A stretch of DNA of 64,000 nt from Rugalucina vietnamica (taxonomy: Eukaryota > Mollusca > Bivalvia > Lucinida > Lucinidae), in NCBI GenBank assembly GCA_964017185.1, contig OZ024876.1, positions 14,695,726 through 14,759,725 on the forward strand. Direction: 5' to 3'. The translations under genes were made by a program, and so were the position numbers. The notes under the pieces are model-generated. The model was given only the letters and a program-made list of their open reading frames with translations, did not search any database and had not been told where the DNA came from. Of this stretch, positions 23,823 through 34,378 are shown one piece after another. How positions within the stretch are numbered: the first letter of the stretch is position 1; each line of letters begins with the position of its first letter.

Positions 23823-23911
23823 ATTTTACAGTCTCATTGTGGGCTGTGTATGTGCACTTTGTGAACATTTTTAATGAAGCCATACTGTAGTGACCCCCAC
23901 ATACATCAAAT

Positions 23912-24127
23912 GGGCCGCGGCGTTGGGAAACAGGCCATCGGGGTTTCGGACCAGGTCTGACTCGAACAGATAGCTAGAAGCTTGATATTTTGGATTTTGA
24001 ATGAAGGGGAATTGTACTGTCTGTGTAGTGAAAAGAAATGTGCTGATCAGTTGTGCAGTTACTGCACAGCTGATCTGCGCCTTTCTTTTCGCATAGGCAA
24101 AATTCGGGTTTTCTTATGACAGGGCTC
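23912..24127 (-). mobile_element. MITE-1 copy
   Basis: Flanked by AAAT and AAGT. Hairpin is of the second type, GTGCAGT-T-ACTGCAC, well paired. Confidence 0.8.
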
Positions 24128-24586
24128 AAGTGGTTATTACAATGTGAGGGCTGGGGAATTTTGCCCATTCAGCTTGTTAGACCCAGTCCTGCTCCCGAGG
24201 ATATAAAACTTTTCATGCTCTACTCAGCTGAGCATGAAATTGAAACATCCATATTTAACCAAAATCTGTTATTGAATTCATGGCGGATGTCAATATTTAA
24301 AAGAATTTATATATTGGTTAGAAGGAAGAGATTAGTTTTCAAGGAAAAATGCTCAAGCTGCACTTGAAATACCAGGTGTGTCTTTCAACACGTTTTTTAA
24401 GTGAATAAGTGCTCCAGGGGGAGTAATATAGGTGTGTTTTGTGGTTAAAATTAAACCATTTTGTGGTTTAACATCCCAGTCAACAATGTTTTAATTATGT
24501 TGGGATGGACCCACCTGCCTAGATATTTATCAGTTTTATAGGTAGTTAATGTGCCTTGCTCAAGGAAACAACCCGGTCCCATGGAG

Positions 24587-25178
24587 GTCCAACTCCCAGC
24601 CTAGAGCTCAGTCAGGAGTCCAACTCCCAGCCTAGAGCTCAGTCAGGAGTCCAACTCCCAGCCTAGAGCTCTGTCAGGAGTCCAACTCCCGGCCTAGAGC
24701 TCAGTCAGGAGTCCAACTCCCAGCCTAGAGCTCAGTCAGGAGTCCAACTCCCAGCCTAGAGCTCTGTCAGGAGTCCAACTCCCAGCCTAGAGCTCAGTCA
24801 GGAGTCCAACTCCCAGCCTAGAGCTCAGTCAGGAGTCCAACTCCCAGCCTAGAGCTCTGTCAGGAGTCCAACTCCCGGCCTAGAGCTCTGTCAGGAGTCC
24901 AACTCCCAGCCTAGAGCTCTGTCAGGAGTCCAACTCCCAGCCTAGAGCTCAGTCAGGAGTCCAACTCCCAGCCTAGAGCTCTGTCAGGAGTCCAACTCCC
25001 GGCCTAGAGCTCTGTCAGGAGTCCAACTCCCAGCCTAGAGCTCTGTCAGGAGTCCAAGTCCCGGCCTAGAGCTCAGTCAGGAGTCCAACTCCCAGCCTAG
25101 AGCTCAGTCAGGAGTCCAACTCCCAGCCTAGAGTTCAGTCAGGAGTCCAACTCCCAGCCTTGAGGTCAATCAGGAGTC
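24587..25178. repeat. 31-bp satellite
   Basis: About 19 tandem units of 31 bp (GTCCAACTCCCAGCCTAGAG, then CTCAGTCAGGA), varying mainly at CTCAG/CTCTG and CCCAG/CCCGG. It is embedded in what looks like a reversed SINE-B (GGTTTAACATCCCAGTCAAC at 24466, GAAACAACCCGGTCCCATGG at 24565). Confidence 0.95.
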
Positions 25179-25954
25179 CAACACCTGGTCCCATGGAGGT
25201 CCAACTCCCAGCCTAGAGCTCACCTGGTCCCATGGAGGTTCAACTCCCTGATTTTCTATTTACATGCACTTGCTTTGTGTTGTGTCTATTGTGACCCCTA
25301 TATGCAGCAAGATTCAGATACTGAACTTTAAAAGTATCTGTATATCTGACTTAAGAAACTGCACATTGATCAAAGTGAATAATAAACTAGATTTCGTACT
25401 GGGCTGTCCACTGTCTGGATCATGTGCACAACTAGAATCACAGCCATTGCAATGGCACAACCCTTTGTATTCCCCCCCCCCCCCCCACACACACACTCTG
25501 TGCGCATACATTCAAAAAATGTAAGAAAAGTGAGACCACAAAAACCTGCTACATAGCACCCCATGTACATTACATTTCCATATATTGATATCGTCAAGGT
25601 CATATGGTGTTTGTTTACAACATATTATCACCCGGAGGGCATAAATGGTTGTCTTTATGCATAGGGTATAATGACAGTCGTCAAACAAATATAAAAAGAT
25701 TTCATGTATATTGTTTAGAAATTTCCATAAAATCGTGTTTTTACGAAGGTCAGTAGTGAGGACATAGACTAGACTGCATAGCACTGAGTGTCTGATGCAT
25801 ACTTCTTGGTGAAACATTGAAACATCAGATAAGATTTTAACCCTACTGTAAGTTCTTCATACAACATAGATATTGTCCTACAGATTTATTAAAGCATTTA
25901 TAGTCTGTTCTATATAACGAAAAAGGTATGTTCTTGCCCTTGGTGGTAGCTATA

Positions 25955-26160
25955 ACTTAAGGCTGACATCTAGGCAAACAGTATAGCCCCTGATGTGATG
26001 CTGCAGAATGGTGCTTTGCATCTGGGGCTATTCTGTTTGCTCAGAGGATTTTCATCAAAAAATGAAATAAAAATTGAAAAACATACTTGTTGCCCCTAAT
26101 AATGAAAGTAGACTCAACCATATGATAATGATGGGCAAGTCCATTCATCACAAAAGGGTT
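25955..26160 (+). mobile_element. MITE-3 copy, degraded
   Basis: TTAAGGCTGACATC start, GGCAAACAGTATAGCCCC ... TCTGGGGCTATTCTGTTTG centre, right end CACAAAAGGGTTTT with the TTAA lost. Confidence 0.7.
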
Positions 26161-26255
26161 TTACAGTTGTTTCCAGAATAGTAGAGCTGAATATTGAAGA
26201 CAAGAAAAGTTGAAAAAATAAAGTAAAGGAATTGATACAACTAATTTAAATTTTA

Positions 26256-26484
26256 GCAACTTCACGAGAAAACTAACAAAATGCTTAGGAGAAAACAAAG
26301 GCATCAGTTGTGCAGTAACTGCAAAGCTGATCAGTGCCTTTGTTTTCACCACTCGGATAGTACTATTTCTCTTCTACTTATATCCAAAGTTTCAAGTTTG
26401 TAGCTTTATGCTGTGACTGTACAGCCTGGTTTGTGTCGGATATGGTCGAAAACCCAAATTGTTGCTTTTCTCATGCACCGGCTC
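26256..26484 (+). mobile_element. MITE-1 copy, diverged
   Basis: Left end AGCAACTTCACGAGAAAAC, hairpin TTGTGCAGTAACTGCAAAG, right end TTTTCTCATGCACCGGCTC. Immediately followed by the perfect palindrome GGAAAAGGTCC-TTCA-GGACCTTTTCC. Confidence 0.7.
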
Positions 26485-27099
26485 ATTGGAAAAGGTCCTT
26501 CAGGACCTTTTCCACAGTGTTTACTTTGAATATGAAGAAAATTTTACCCATGATCGACTGCTCTCTCTCAATTACGCGTTTTGACACATAAAGCGCTTAA
26601 TAAAAACTAGTGGACCCGTCTATACTGACTAGACAGTTAACCGCAATCAATTAAATTTATCCATTGTTGACACTCCCCGTCAAAAAGCGGTAAAATCTAG
26701 CAAGCAGTCTCGATCGTGGTGACTGCTTATCATAGTGCATCTAGGTTTAGATCGTAGATACCCTGACGAGGGGTACAGATACTATAGGAACTCTATATGG
26801 CTGACTTTTAGTCCAACGCATCGGTCCCATGGGTCTGTTTCTGGTAGTGTGGTTGCAGGTCAAAATTCAGAACTCTGTCACAAATTGACTGCACTGCAAA
26901 ATGGTTCTCTACACATCAACATATTGATTGTAATCGTGTTTCCTTTAGTATTGTCTTTGATTCCATTACGTCATAAATTTTGGTCAATGCCTTGAGTGAC
27001 AGATACACACACTGGTCAAGCGTTCATAACAAGAAACGACATTCATGTATAGGAAACGAAACTGAAACGTATGAGAATCGAAATTAATGACGAACCAGA

Positions 27100-28434
27100 G
27101 CACGGCTAACAAACCTTTAAATGCGTAACCGCGGTTAAGAAAAGAAATCCGATTCATGTCCTTCCGGTTTCGCATCAGATGACCAACAAAAGGTAAACAA
27201 ACTTTTGCAGCTCGTGTTTCCGAGTAAAATATTTCGATTCGAAGACAAATATTATAATTCTCTCAATGCTATTTTATTAGTTAGACATTGCTATATTTGG
27301 ACCCCAAAGGATTTCCAGAAATTTTTCTTTATAATCATGATTTTTATTCCCTACCTCAAAACACATGTTGGGATTGCATTGTACACGACGAAAATGTGGG
27401 TCAGTCGCAGGGATATTTTTAGATTTCCGCTCATTACGTCCATATTAACGGAAAGCAATACAGTGCGCAGATGATTTTAACATTGTGTGAGATCTGGTGA
27501 CAGTTTCGTTGCCTCTGGCCAATGCATTCTATGCATATGTGGTTAAAAGCTGTGTCAGCATTTCGGTTACGAATTTAATCATTAGAATGATAGCAATATA
27601 ATCATTATAGAACACATGTATTTAAGTTTTTGTTTTTGTTAATTGTTTTACGCTGAAGATTATTGTCACATTCTCTCGTCCTTTCTTAATAGGTGCTTAC
27701 TCAAATTTGGTGTGTTTGTGATATTTGCAGTGAAAATATTTGATATAAAATAATACAAACTGTCTATGAAATACATGTAATACAATAGTTCACATGCATG
27801 ATATTCCTGTTCATGAAGACGATTTTACAGCATTCTGTATACTTTAATTTGTTTTTTCTTGGTTTTATGTCTTTCAAAACGCTTTACAGGGAAATAAATA
27901 CCATAACTTGAACAGGTTGAGGTTTTCAAACGTATCTTGAAATATATCCTTCATATTTTAATGATTAAATGCGTACCCATCTTTTCCTTCCCTTCAAATC
28001 GATAATGCCGGGCACTAACTCAACGAAATACTGGCACAGCCATCAGATGCAATTTAGTTAATACATATCTGTAAATTTGTCGTGGAACAATCACTAAAAT
28101 TTGATATTTACCAGCAGATTGTCCAATTTTTAGTTGTATTTCGACGACTTTGGCCTTGTTGGAACACCAGGTTCGAAGAAGGGAATAAATAACTCTTAGA
28201 CCATCAAATTATTTTGCGAGCTACTTTGGTGCTGACTTACAATAGTAAATAAGTGACAAAATAGCATTCATAGATAATCCATATATTGCTGTACTAAAAT
28301 ATAATCATCAATCGATCCTAGTAGTGTACGTTTTGTTTACCTTTTCTTGGTCTTCATATGCGCAACCGGAAGGGCGTGAATCGGATTTTCTTTCTTAACC
28401 GGCGGTTACGCATTTAAAGGTTTGTTAGCCGTGC
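27100..28434. mobile_element. 1.3-kb long-TIR element
   Basis: 1,335 bp with inverted ends of roughly 95 bp with small gaps (GCACGGCTAACAAACCTTTA at left; its complement at right), flanked by AGA on both sides (27097-27099, 28435-28437). Second blocks of the arms include GGTTAAGAAAAGAAATCCGA and AGGTAAACAAAC. A 3-bp duplication would fit PIF/Harbinger, but no transposase ORF is present (the largest frame, 27205-27474, has no recognisable domain). Ends 115 bp before the first Cys-rich exon. Confidence 0.8.
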
Positions 28435-28549
28435 AGAGAATCAACAATACTGAAATTTAGAGCAAAAGGAATCTCTTATAACAAACGGCTGCTGACCTTT
28501 TCATTGGTTTCTTTTTAAAGAAGCCAACTTGTGTATCTTTGTTTTTCAG

Positions 28550-28731
28550 CCTGCCCAGCGTCCTGTGCTAGTGGTTTGTGTCATGGATCAACTTGCTGCA
28601 GCCCCGACTGTATAGGTGGCTGCACGGGACCTTCCTCTTCCGACTGTATCGCCTGCAAGGACGTGATCGAGTACCAGCCACCCGGCAAGAAAAAGAAATG
28701 TGCCAGGAATTGCTCGGGTGGTACATACCAG
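28550..28731 (+). CDS. INSR: Insulin-receptor-like gene, furin-like Cys-rich exon 1
   Basis: First part of the furin-like cysteine-rich region between the L domains. The acceptor is GTTTTTCAG and the donor CAG|GTTGGT. The exon is 182 nt, enters in phase 1 (T from the L1 exon plus CC gives Ser) and leaves in phase 0. The 60 complete codons hold 11 cysteines in receptor order, from CPASCASGLCHG through CSPDCIGGC, DCIACKD and CARNCSGGTYQ, matching the human CTAEGLCCHSECLGNC region in spacing. A basic stretch, PPGKKKKC, sits in the loop before the tenth cysteine. The intron before it is 12.1 kb. A 108-bp palindromic element lies 41 bp past its donor and a 1.3-kb TIR element ends 115 bp before its acceptor. 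Confidence 0.95.
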
Positions 28732-28772
28732 GTTGGTAGTAACATCTTTATTATAACATTTTGTGTAATTAT

Positions 28773-28880
28773 CCCAGCAGGCACATGACGTCAGAATGAC
28801 GTCAGATCGACGTCGATGCGACGTCATGACGTCGCATCGACGTCGATATGACGTCATTATGACGTCATGTGCCCGCTGGG
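28773..28880. mobile_element. 108-bp palindromic element with CRE-like sites
   Basis: Almost perfect palindrome from CCCAGCAGGCACATGACGTC to GACGTCATGTGCCCGCTGGG. It contains eight GACGTC cores, four of them full TGACGTCA octamers, which match the CREB/ATF consensus. It starts 41 bp after the first Cys-rich exon. Confidence 0.85.
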
Positions 28881-28903
28881 AATAATGTTGTCTGGTGTTT
28901 TTT

Positions 28904-29080
28904 AGCTCACCTGAGCTGAAAGCTCACAGGTGAGCTTATAGGATAGGCAGCGGTCCGTCAGCGTCCATCGTCCACAATTTCAAATAAGAATATTTCTGAA
29001 GCTAGTGGACCAATTTTGATCAAAGTTAATGTGGACCATTATTGGGTTGGGGGCATTGACTGCATTAGGATTTAGAGCAG
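28904..29080 (+). repeat. AGCTCACCTGAGC repeat fragment
   Basis: Left end of the composite repeat family of 10400-12538 (AGCTCACCTGAGCTGAAAGC, then GTGAGCTTATAGGAT). Truncated after about 170 bp, followed by a MITE-6 fragment and a diverged MITE-1 (29160-29356). Confidence 0.7.
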
Positions 29081-29708
29081 ATTGTATCAAAATTTCTTGC
29101 TCAGGCTAAAATTTCTTGCTCAGCCTGAGTTGAGCACGAAAAAAGTTTTATAAGCTCGGGCCTAGGCTGACATAAACTAACCTGTACGCAGTCACAGAGG
29201 AAGGTTAGAAGCTTGGAATTTGAGATGTAATTGAAGGGGAGTGATTGTACTATCAATCCAGAGAAAACCAAGTCACTGGCCAGCAAACTGCACAGCTGAT
29301 CTGTATCTTTGTCTTTGCATTATGCAAAAAGCAAGTTTTTATCATGATATGGCTCAAATATTATGGATTCAATTTGTATTGAGGTTTAACATCTACGTAT
29401 GTATTTACCAGTAGTGATCGCAAGGACACAAGCTGGTGCCATTGGGGTTTTAACCGAGGACCTCTTGATTTGGAGTCATATGTTCAACTGCTAGGCCACT
29501 TCCTCCCCTCTTTAATAGAAATTAGAGAAAAAAAAAAAAAAAAAACACAAGGCGGTACACATGTGATGTTTGCTGATATTATTTTGTAGTCAATTCATGA
29601 GGTTGCTTGAGTAGCTTTCCAATTTTGGATTTATTCTTTCATTTTAGCTCATACATTATCCAAATAATAGAAAACATGTCAAAAACATTAATATAAGAAT
29701 CATTTATG

Positions 29709-29912
29709 AGCCGTGTCATGAGAAAGCAAGCATTTTGCATATGTGAAAACAAAGGCGCAAATCAGCTTCACAGTCTCTGCGAAGCTGATCAGCTACTTTT
29801 CGCTACTGTGGTTGTACAGTTTCTCTTTTTCTTAAATCCAAAATCCCTTGCCTTTTTCGGTGACTGGCAGGCCGGTTTGCGTCCGACCTGGTCGGAAACC
29901 AAAGACCGTCTT
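29709..29912 (+). mobile_element. MITE-1 copy, right-truncated
   Basis: GAGCCGTGTCATGAGAAAGC left end and hairpin CTTCACAGTCTCTGCGAAG; stops at CGGAAACCAAAGACCG. Confidence 0.75.
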
Positions 29913-30013
29913 TAAGTCAAGTCATGATGTGACAAGGATTGGGATCATTACCCTCTTCTTTCAGCAATACTACTATATTTTTTATTTAGTTTTACGTCCC
30001 TTTCAAGATTATT

Positions 30014-30209
30014 TCAGCTTATATGTGACTGATCAGTAGGTGGTGCGAAAACAGGAGGACCCTGAGAAAAACCACATGGCATACCCGCAAGCAGAAATTG
30101 ACTTGTCTCACGTGGCCAGCGCAGGGCTGGAACCCACGCCAGACACAGCGGTGGGATGATCGAGTGATTAAGAAACAGCCCTCTTAACTGCTCGGCCACA
30201 GGGGCTACC
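30014..30209 (-). mobile_element. SINE-A, reverse
   Basis: Complement of the 15457 SINE: GGGCTGGAACCCACGCCAGA is box B in reverse and AAGAAACAGCCCTCTTAACT the head. The GTAAAACTAAAT tail lies at 29985-30000. Confidence 0.78.
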
Positions 30210-30319
30210 ATCACTACTATAGTTATTACATAAACTTGTTACATATGTTTATTGATAGTTATTATAATCTTGAACTGCCACTCATTTTTGAGAGCACATG
30301 GTACTGTAATTCATGAATT

Positions 30320-30509
30320 GAGCCGCGTCATGAGAAAACCAACATTTTGCATATGTGATCAGTGCCTTTGTTTTCGCTACACGGATAGTACAATTCTTCC
30401 ACTTTCTAAATCCAAAATTTCCAGCCTCTAGCCATCTTCTGTGCTTGTACAGCTCGGTTTGTGTCAACCCTGTTCGAAAACCACATTGTATGTTTTCTCA
30501 TGGGCAGCT
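30320..30509 (+). mobile_element. MITE-1 copy, left arm deleted
   Basis: GAGCCGCGTCATGAG left end, then directly GTGATCAGTGCCTTTGTTTTCG; right end TTTTCTCATGGGCAGCTC. Confidence 0.75.
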
Positions 30510-30711
30510 CACACACTTGTCTCACGGTTTATTTTCTCATGCACGGTTTGTTTTCTCATGCGCGGCTCACACACTTGTCTCACACTACAAGATCTGCAGC
30601 AGACTGTCGTATTGATTAGAGTTTTTTTTTGTAACAACTTGTTTACTCTGCCATGCTGGACTCAATGTGGGACTGGGAAAAAACAAGAGTCATTATTGAA
30701 ATCACTACAGC

Positions 30712-30947
30712 TTAACTCATTTACGCCTGGCGTACCTTTTATGGGACATAGGCAAACACCAAACAGCATAGCCCCAGATGTGACGCCGCAGAACGCGGCG
30801 TCCCATCTGGGGCTATTCTGTTTGCTTGGAGGAATTTCATCGAAAAATGAGATAAAAATTAAAAATCACTCCTAACACCCATAAAAATGAAAGTGGACTC
30901 ACCCAATTGATAATGATGGCAAAATCCATTCGTCACATATGGGTTAA
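30712..30947 (+). mobile_element. TTAA-flanked MITE-3, intact
   Basis: TTAA|CTCATTTACG ... CATATGGG|TTAA. Central palindrome GACGCCGCAGAACGCGGCGTC, with AGCCCCAGATGT/CATCTGGGGCT arms. Confidence 0.88.
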
Positions 30948-31026
30948 GTCACAGTTGTGATTTGTAAACAACTTTTCATTACATTAGGTAGGGCTGTAGC
31001 TAAAAGGGGCTTGTATCATGATAAAT

Positions 31027-31326
31027 GAGCCGCATCGTAAGAAAACAGGATTTTTTGCCTATGCGAAAACAAAGGTGCAGAGCTGCGAAGCTGATCAGCA
31101 CCATTATTTTAGTAGTAGTAGTAGTAAAGATTAGGCTTTTAACGTCATCCTGGGCCAAACGGACTTAATCCATATTCCCACCACAAGGACGACCATTATT
31201 TTCACTGCATCTCTCCTTCTTAAATCCGAAATTTCAAGCTTCTAGCCTGCTTCTAGACTGTACAGGTCGGGTTGTGTCAGACCTGGTGGGAAACCCCGAA
31301 GACCGATTTTCTCGTGTCGCTGTTCA
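31027..31326 (+). mobile_element. MITE-1 copy with an insertion
   Basis: Left end GAGCCGCATCGTAAG and right end CTCGTGTCGCTGTTC. About 85 bp from TAGTAGTAGTAGTAG to CACAAGGACGACC interrupts it after the hairpin; this resembles a piece of a different repeat. Confidence 0.7.
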
Positions 31327-31540
31327 AATTGCCTTGTATGCACACAAAGGCATACACAGATCAGCTGTGGTGTAGCATGCATTTGATGACTATCTATATC
31401 CATGGTTCAAGTCTTCTACAGCCAAAGTAAGTGGTAGGAATATGCACCAAGCGCAGGTAACCTGCCCCAGGAACAGTAGGCTGGGATAACAGACTGTCTC
31501 GTGGCTGCATATTGAACCTTTAAAACAAATACTAGTGGTC

Positions 31541-31765
31541 CCCAAGGCCGAGCGGTCAAGAGCGCTGTTTCTTAATCACTCGATCATCTCTGCGCTGTGT
31601 CTGTTGTGGGTTTGAGCCCCGCATTGGCTACATGTGAGACAAGCCAAGTTCTGCTTGTGGGTGTGCCAGGTGGTTTTTCTTGGGGCTCTCCCATTTTCGC
31701 CCATCTACTGACTGGCCCGTCTCGTATTAGCTGAAATAATCTTGAAAGGGGTGTAAAATTTTGGC
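31541..31765 (+). mobile_element. SINE-A
   Basis: AAGGCCGAGCGGTCAAGAGC head, GTGGGTTTGAGCCCCGCATT box B, GTGAGACAAGCCAAGTTCTG body and CTTGAAAGGGGTGTAAAATT tail. Confidence 0.82.
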
Positions 31766-32074
31766 TATAAGTGCCAGGGGCCAGCTAGGTTTAGACTGAG
31801 TCCACCTCCCAGATATGGCTGTAGGTTTTGTCATGCTTGATCAGGTTCTTCACAGCTTCAGACTTTTTAATATTGTTTCTGAAACACATTTTTAACATTT
31901 TCTTGAACAAAAATTATAAACTGATTCTTCATTAGGCAAAAATGGTTATAAAATTACCTTGTATGCAAATTGGTATTGGGTGGTATAATCATTAGAAGCC
32001 CAGATGTTTTCATTGTTTAAATCTATTGAATGTCTGACAAGGCTTTATGGATGTTTATTCAGCATGTAATATTT

Positions 32075-32308
32075 GAGCCGCGTGATGAGAAAATCAATAA
32101 TTTGGTTTCCAAACAGGTTCGACATAAACCGAGCTGTACGAGCTTATCAGATGTCCAGAGGCTGGCGATTTTGGATTTAGAAAGTAGAGGAATTGTACTA
32201 TCCTTGTAGCAAAAACAGTGGCGATGATCAGCTTCGCAGTTACTTCGAAGCTGATCAGCTCCTTTGTTTCTGCATATGCAAAATGCTGGTTTTCTCATGA
32301 TGCGGCTC
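32075..32308 (-). mobile_element. MITE-1 copy
   Basis: Flanks ATTT and AAAT. Hairpin TTCGCAGTTACTTCGAA shows one unpaired position. Confidence 0.82.
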
Positions 32309-32639
32309 AAATTTTAGATTTTTTTTTCTGATAGATATTACATTGTCATCATAAACCTTAAGATTATGAAGGATGTCATGGGGTGTTTTATGGGAAAATA
32401 AAATCCCTCCTACATAGAAGGACTTTTAACTAAACTGAGAATGCTGTAGCCTAATTTGTATGGTACCTTTAGCAAAAACTACACAAATAGTTTTGTTTAT
32501 AATGCAATGACCTCATAAAAGGGTTTCATAAATAATCCCTTTTTTGCTACTCAACAAATAAAGACCAAATGTATTGTCTATGTAATGCATTGTAGAGAAG
32601 AGCGGAATTTTAAGTCAACCCCGGCAGTTTGTGTCATAG

Positions 32640-32822
32640 GAAGAGTGGCACATAAAACCTCCGAAAGTGCTGGTAAATACCTAGGATGCAGTGCAATGTT
32701 AACCCACAATGCAAAACAAAACTAACTCCCAAGAGTACTGGTTAATAACCAGGAAGCGGTGGCTCCATCCTGACATGACTGAAAAATTGTTGAATGGGAT
32801 GTCAAACTTAAAATCAAAACAC
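32640..32822 (+). mobile_element. SINE-B body and tail
   Basis: AGAGTACTGGTTAATAACCAGG, CATCCTGACATGACTG and TGGGATGTCAAACTTAAAAT match the 15003 element (words split). The tRNA-like head is diverged. Confidence 0.65.
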
Positions 32823-32826
32823 ATTT

Positions 32827-33055
32827 GAGCCCTCGCATGGGAAAACCAACAATCTGCATAGGCGAAAACAAAGGCGCAGATCAGCTTCACAGTAAGTGCA
32901 AAGCTGATCAGCGCCTTTGTTTTCGCAACACGGATAGTACAATTCCTCTAAAAATCCAAATTTTCCAGCCTCTAGCCCTATTCTGTGCTTGTACAGCCTG
33001 GTTTGTGTCGGACCTGGCTGGAACCCAAATTTTTGGTTTTTCCATGCGAAGGCTC
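32827..33055 (+). mobile_element. MITE-1 copy next to exon acceptor
   Basis: ATTT on both sides. Right end lies 42 nt before the second Cys-rich exon, so the branch-point region of that intron is at or beside the MITE boundary. Confidence 0.87.
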
Positions 33056-33097
33056 ATTTTTAATCATTTTGTTTCATGCTGTTGCTTGTAATTTCAG

Positions 33098-33296
33098 TTC
33101 AAGAACCGCCGCTGCCTTCTCCATGACCAGTGTGTTAACTTCTCGGATTACCCAGTCGGCCCAGATGTCCACTTCAAGCTTGTAACAGCGGCCAACTTTG
33201 GGCCGGGGCTCTGCGTCGACAAGTGTCCTGCGGGTACAAGAGAGGACAATAACGACATGTCAAAATGTGTGCCTTGCGTCGGAAAATGTCCAAAAT
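33098..33296 (+). CDS. INSR: Insulin-receptor-like gene, furin-like Cys-rich exon 2
   Basis: Second part of the cysteine-rich region, following acceptor TGTAATTTCAG and ending at donor GTATGT. It is 199 nt, enters in phase 0 and leaves in phase 1. It encodes FKNRRCLLHDQC, a sequon NFS, a spacer with HFKLVTAANFGPG, then CVDKCPAG and CVPCVGKCPK, with seven cysteines in all. CVDKCPAG followed by a C-P-C-x-G-x-C-PK ending is the usual close of the insulin-receptor Cys-rich region just before the second L domain. In human INSR the two Cys-rich exons seen here correspond to roughly one exon, so an extra intron is present at this point. A MITE-1 copy ends 42 nt upstream and a 763-bp TIR element starts 32 bp past the donor. 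Confidence 0.95.
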
Positions 33297-33328
33297 GTAT
33301 GTACATGTTTGCTGTAGAATGAAACCTA

Positions 33329-34091
33329 AAGTCCAATTCGCATGCGCAAAAAATACACGCGTGTAAATATACTCCAGTGTGTATTTATACAACGGTGTGC
33401 AAATCAACCTGAGGGTAAATTTAAATTGCGTTCGCATGGGTTTTATCGCCAGGAGTATTTTTGTAGGTAAATTTATCATTTCTGGATTAAAACCTGTTCA
33501 TTTAAGTTTTCTGAATTTGCAAAACAAGAAGAGGCTGCTTCAAGGTGTTCATGCATGTAGACTTTGGCAGCAGAGGGGAATCATGTAATGGTCAGGCATA
33601 ACCTTAGCAGTTATACAGTTCCCTTTTTTCATCCTTTCACAAGGAATTACTGTTAAAATGCCCCAAGAATCCTAACCAAGAAATGATGAAAAAATAGTGT
33701 GGCTGTTTGCACTCCATATGATCTAAAATGTGATGAATGGCAATAAACTCTTATTTAGCAACAATGTCCACAGTTTCAGCAACTGTCATATAATCAGGTA
33801 GGAACAAAAAATGTGAAAATTAGTTATCTAAAAGCAGAATTTCGACTTGAAATAAAAATACTCATGGGTAAATTTACTTTGCGTTCGCATGGGACAAAAT
33901 AGTAAATTTACACGTGTGTATTTGTAAAAATAAAATTTGCATCTGGTCAGACCCAGGAGTAAATTTACCCATATGTAAATATACTCCGGTGTGTATTTGC
34001 GTTCGCATGCGCCATTTGCTTACCCCGAGTAAAATTTGCACACCGGAGTATATTTACACACATGTATTTTTGGCGCATGCGAATTGGACTT
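33329..34091. mobile_element. Long-TIR element, copy 1
   Basis: 763 bp, TA on both sides. TIRs begin AAGTCCAATTCGCATGCGC and contain TACACGCGTGTAAATATACTCC (or CACATG variant) on both ends, with subterminal repeats GCGTTCGCATGGG. No transposase. Starts 32 bp after the second Cys-rich exon. Confidence 0.88.
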
Positions 34092-34378
34092 TAGTGTATT
34101 TTATCATAAAGGGAGTGTGGTCAATAGTGTTGCATATGTCTGTGTCTCCCAGATACACTGTGGAGCGTAACTTCTTTTTTGAAGTTAAGAAATGTTTGGG
34201 GAAAAAAGAATAACATAAAATCCAAGGACCTTTATATTGATTGATAAACACCATGATTAAGTCCATGTTTTTTAAAGAATAAACCTTTGCATGACATAAT
34301 AATTGCAATTATAGCTATCTTCTTGTGGCAAAATTATGAAAAAGTACTTTTGAATACAGTGAAAGAGAAGGGTGTCTA
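34092..34378. other. Spacer between the twin TIR elements
   Basis: 287 bp of unclassified AT-rich sequence; no coding signal. Confidence 0.5.

Larger units (their letters stand above)
16433..28549 (+). other. Intron between L1 and Cys-rich exons
   Basis: 12.1-kb phase-1 intron, GTAAGT to CAG. It holds a 1.2-kb hAT-type element, a zinc-finger hAT-like element nested in MITE-1, several further MITE-1 copies, a 31-bp satellite and a 1.3-kb TIR element. I see no further receptor coding sequence in it. Confidence 0.85.

Noticed and set aside
24587-25178. CRISPR-like array
   Set aside because: Units are contiguous with no spacers, in animal DNA; it is a satellite.
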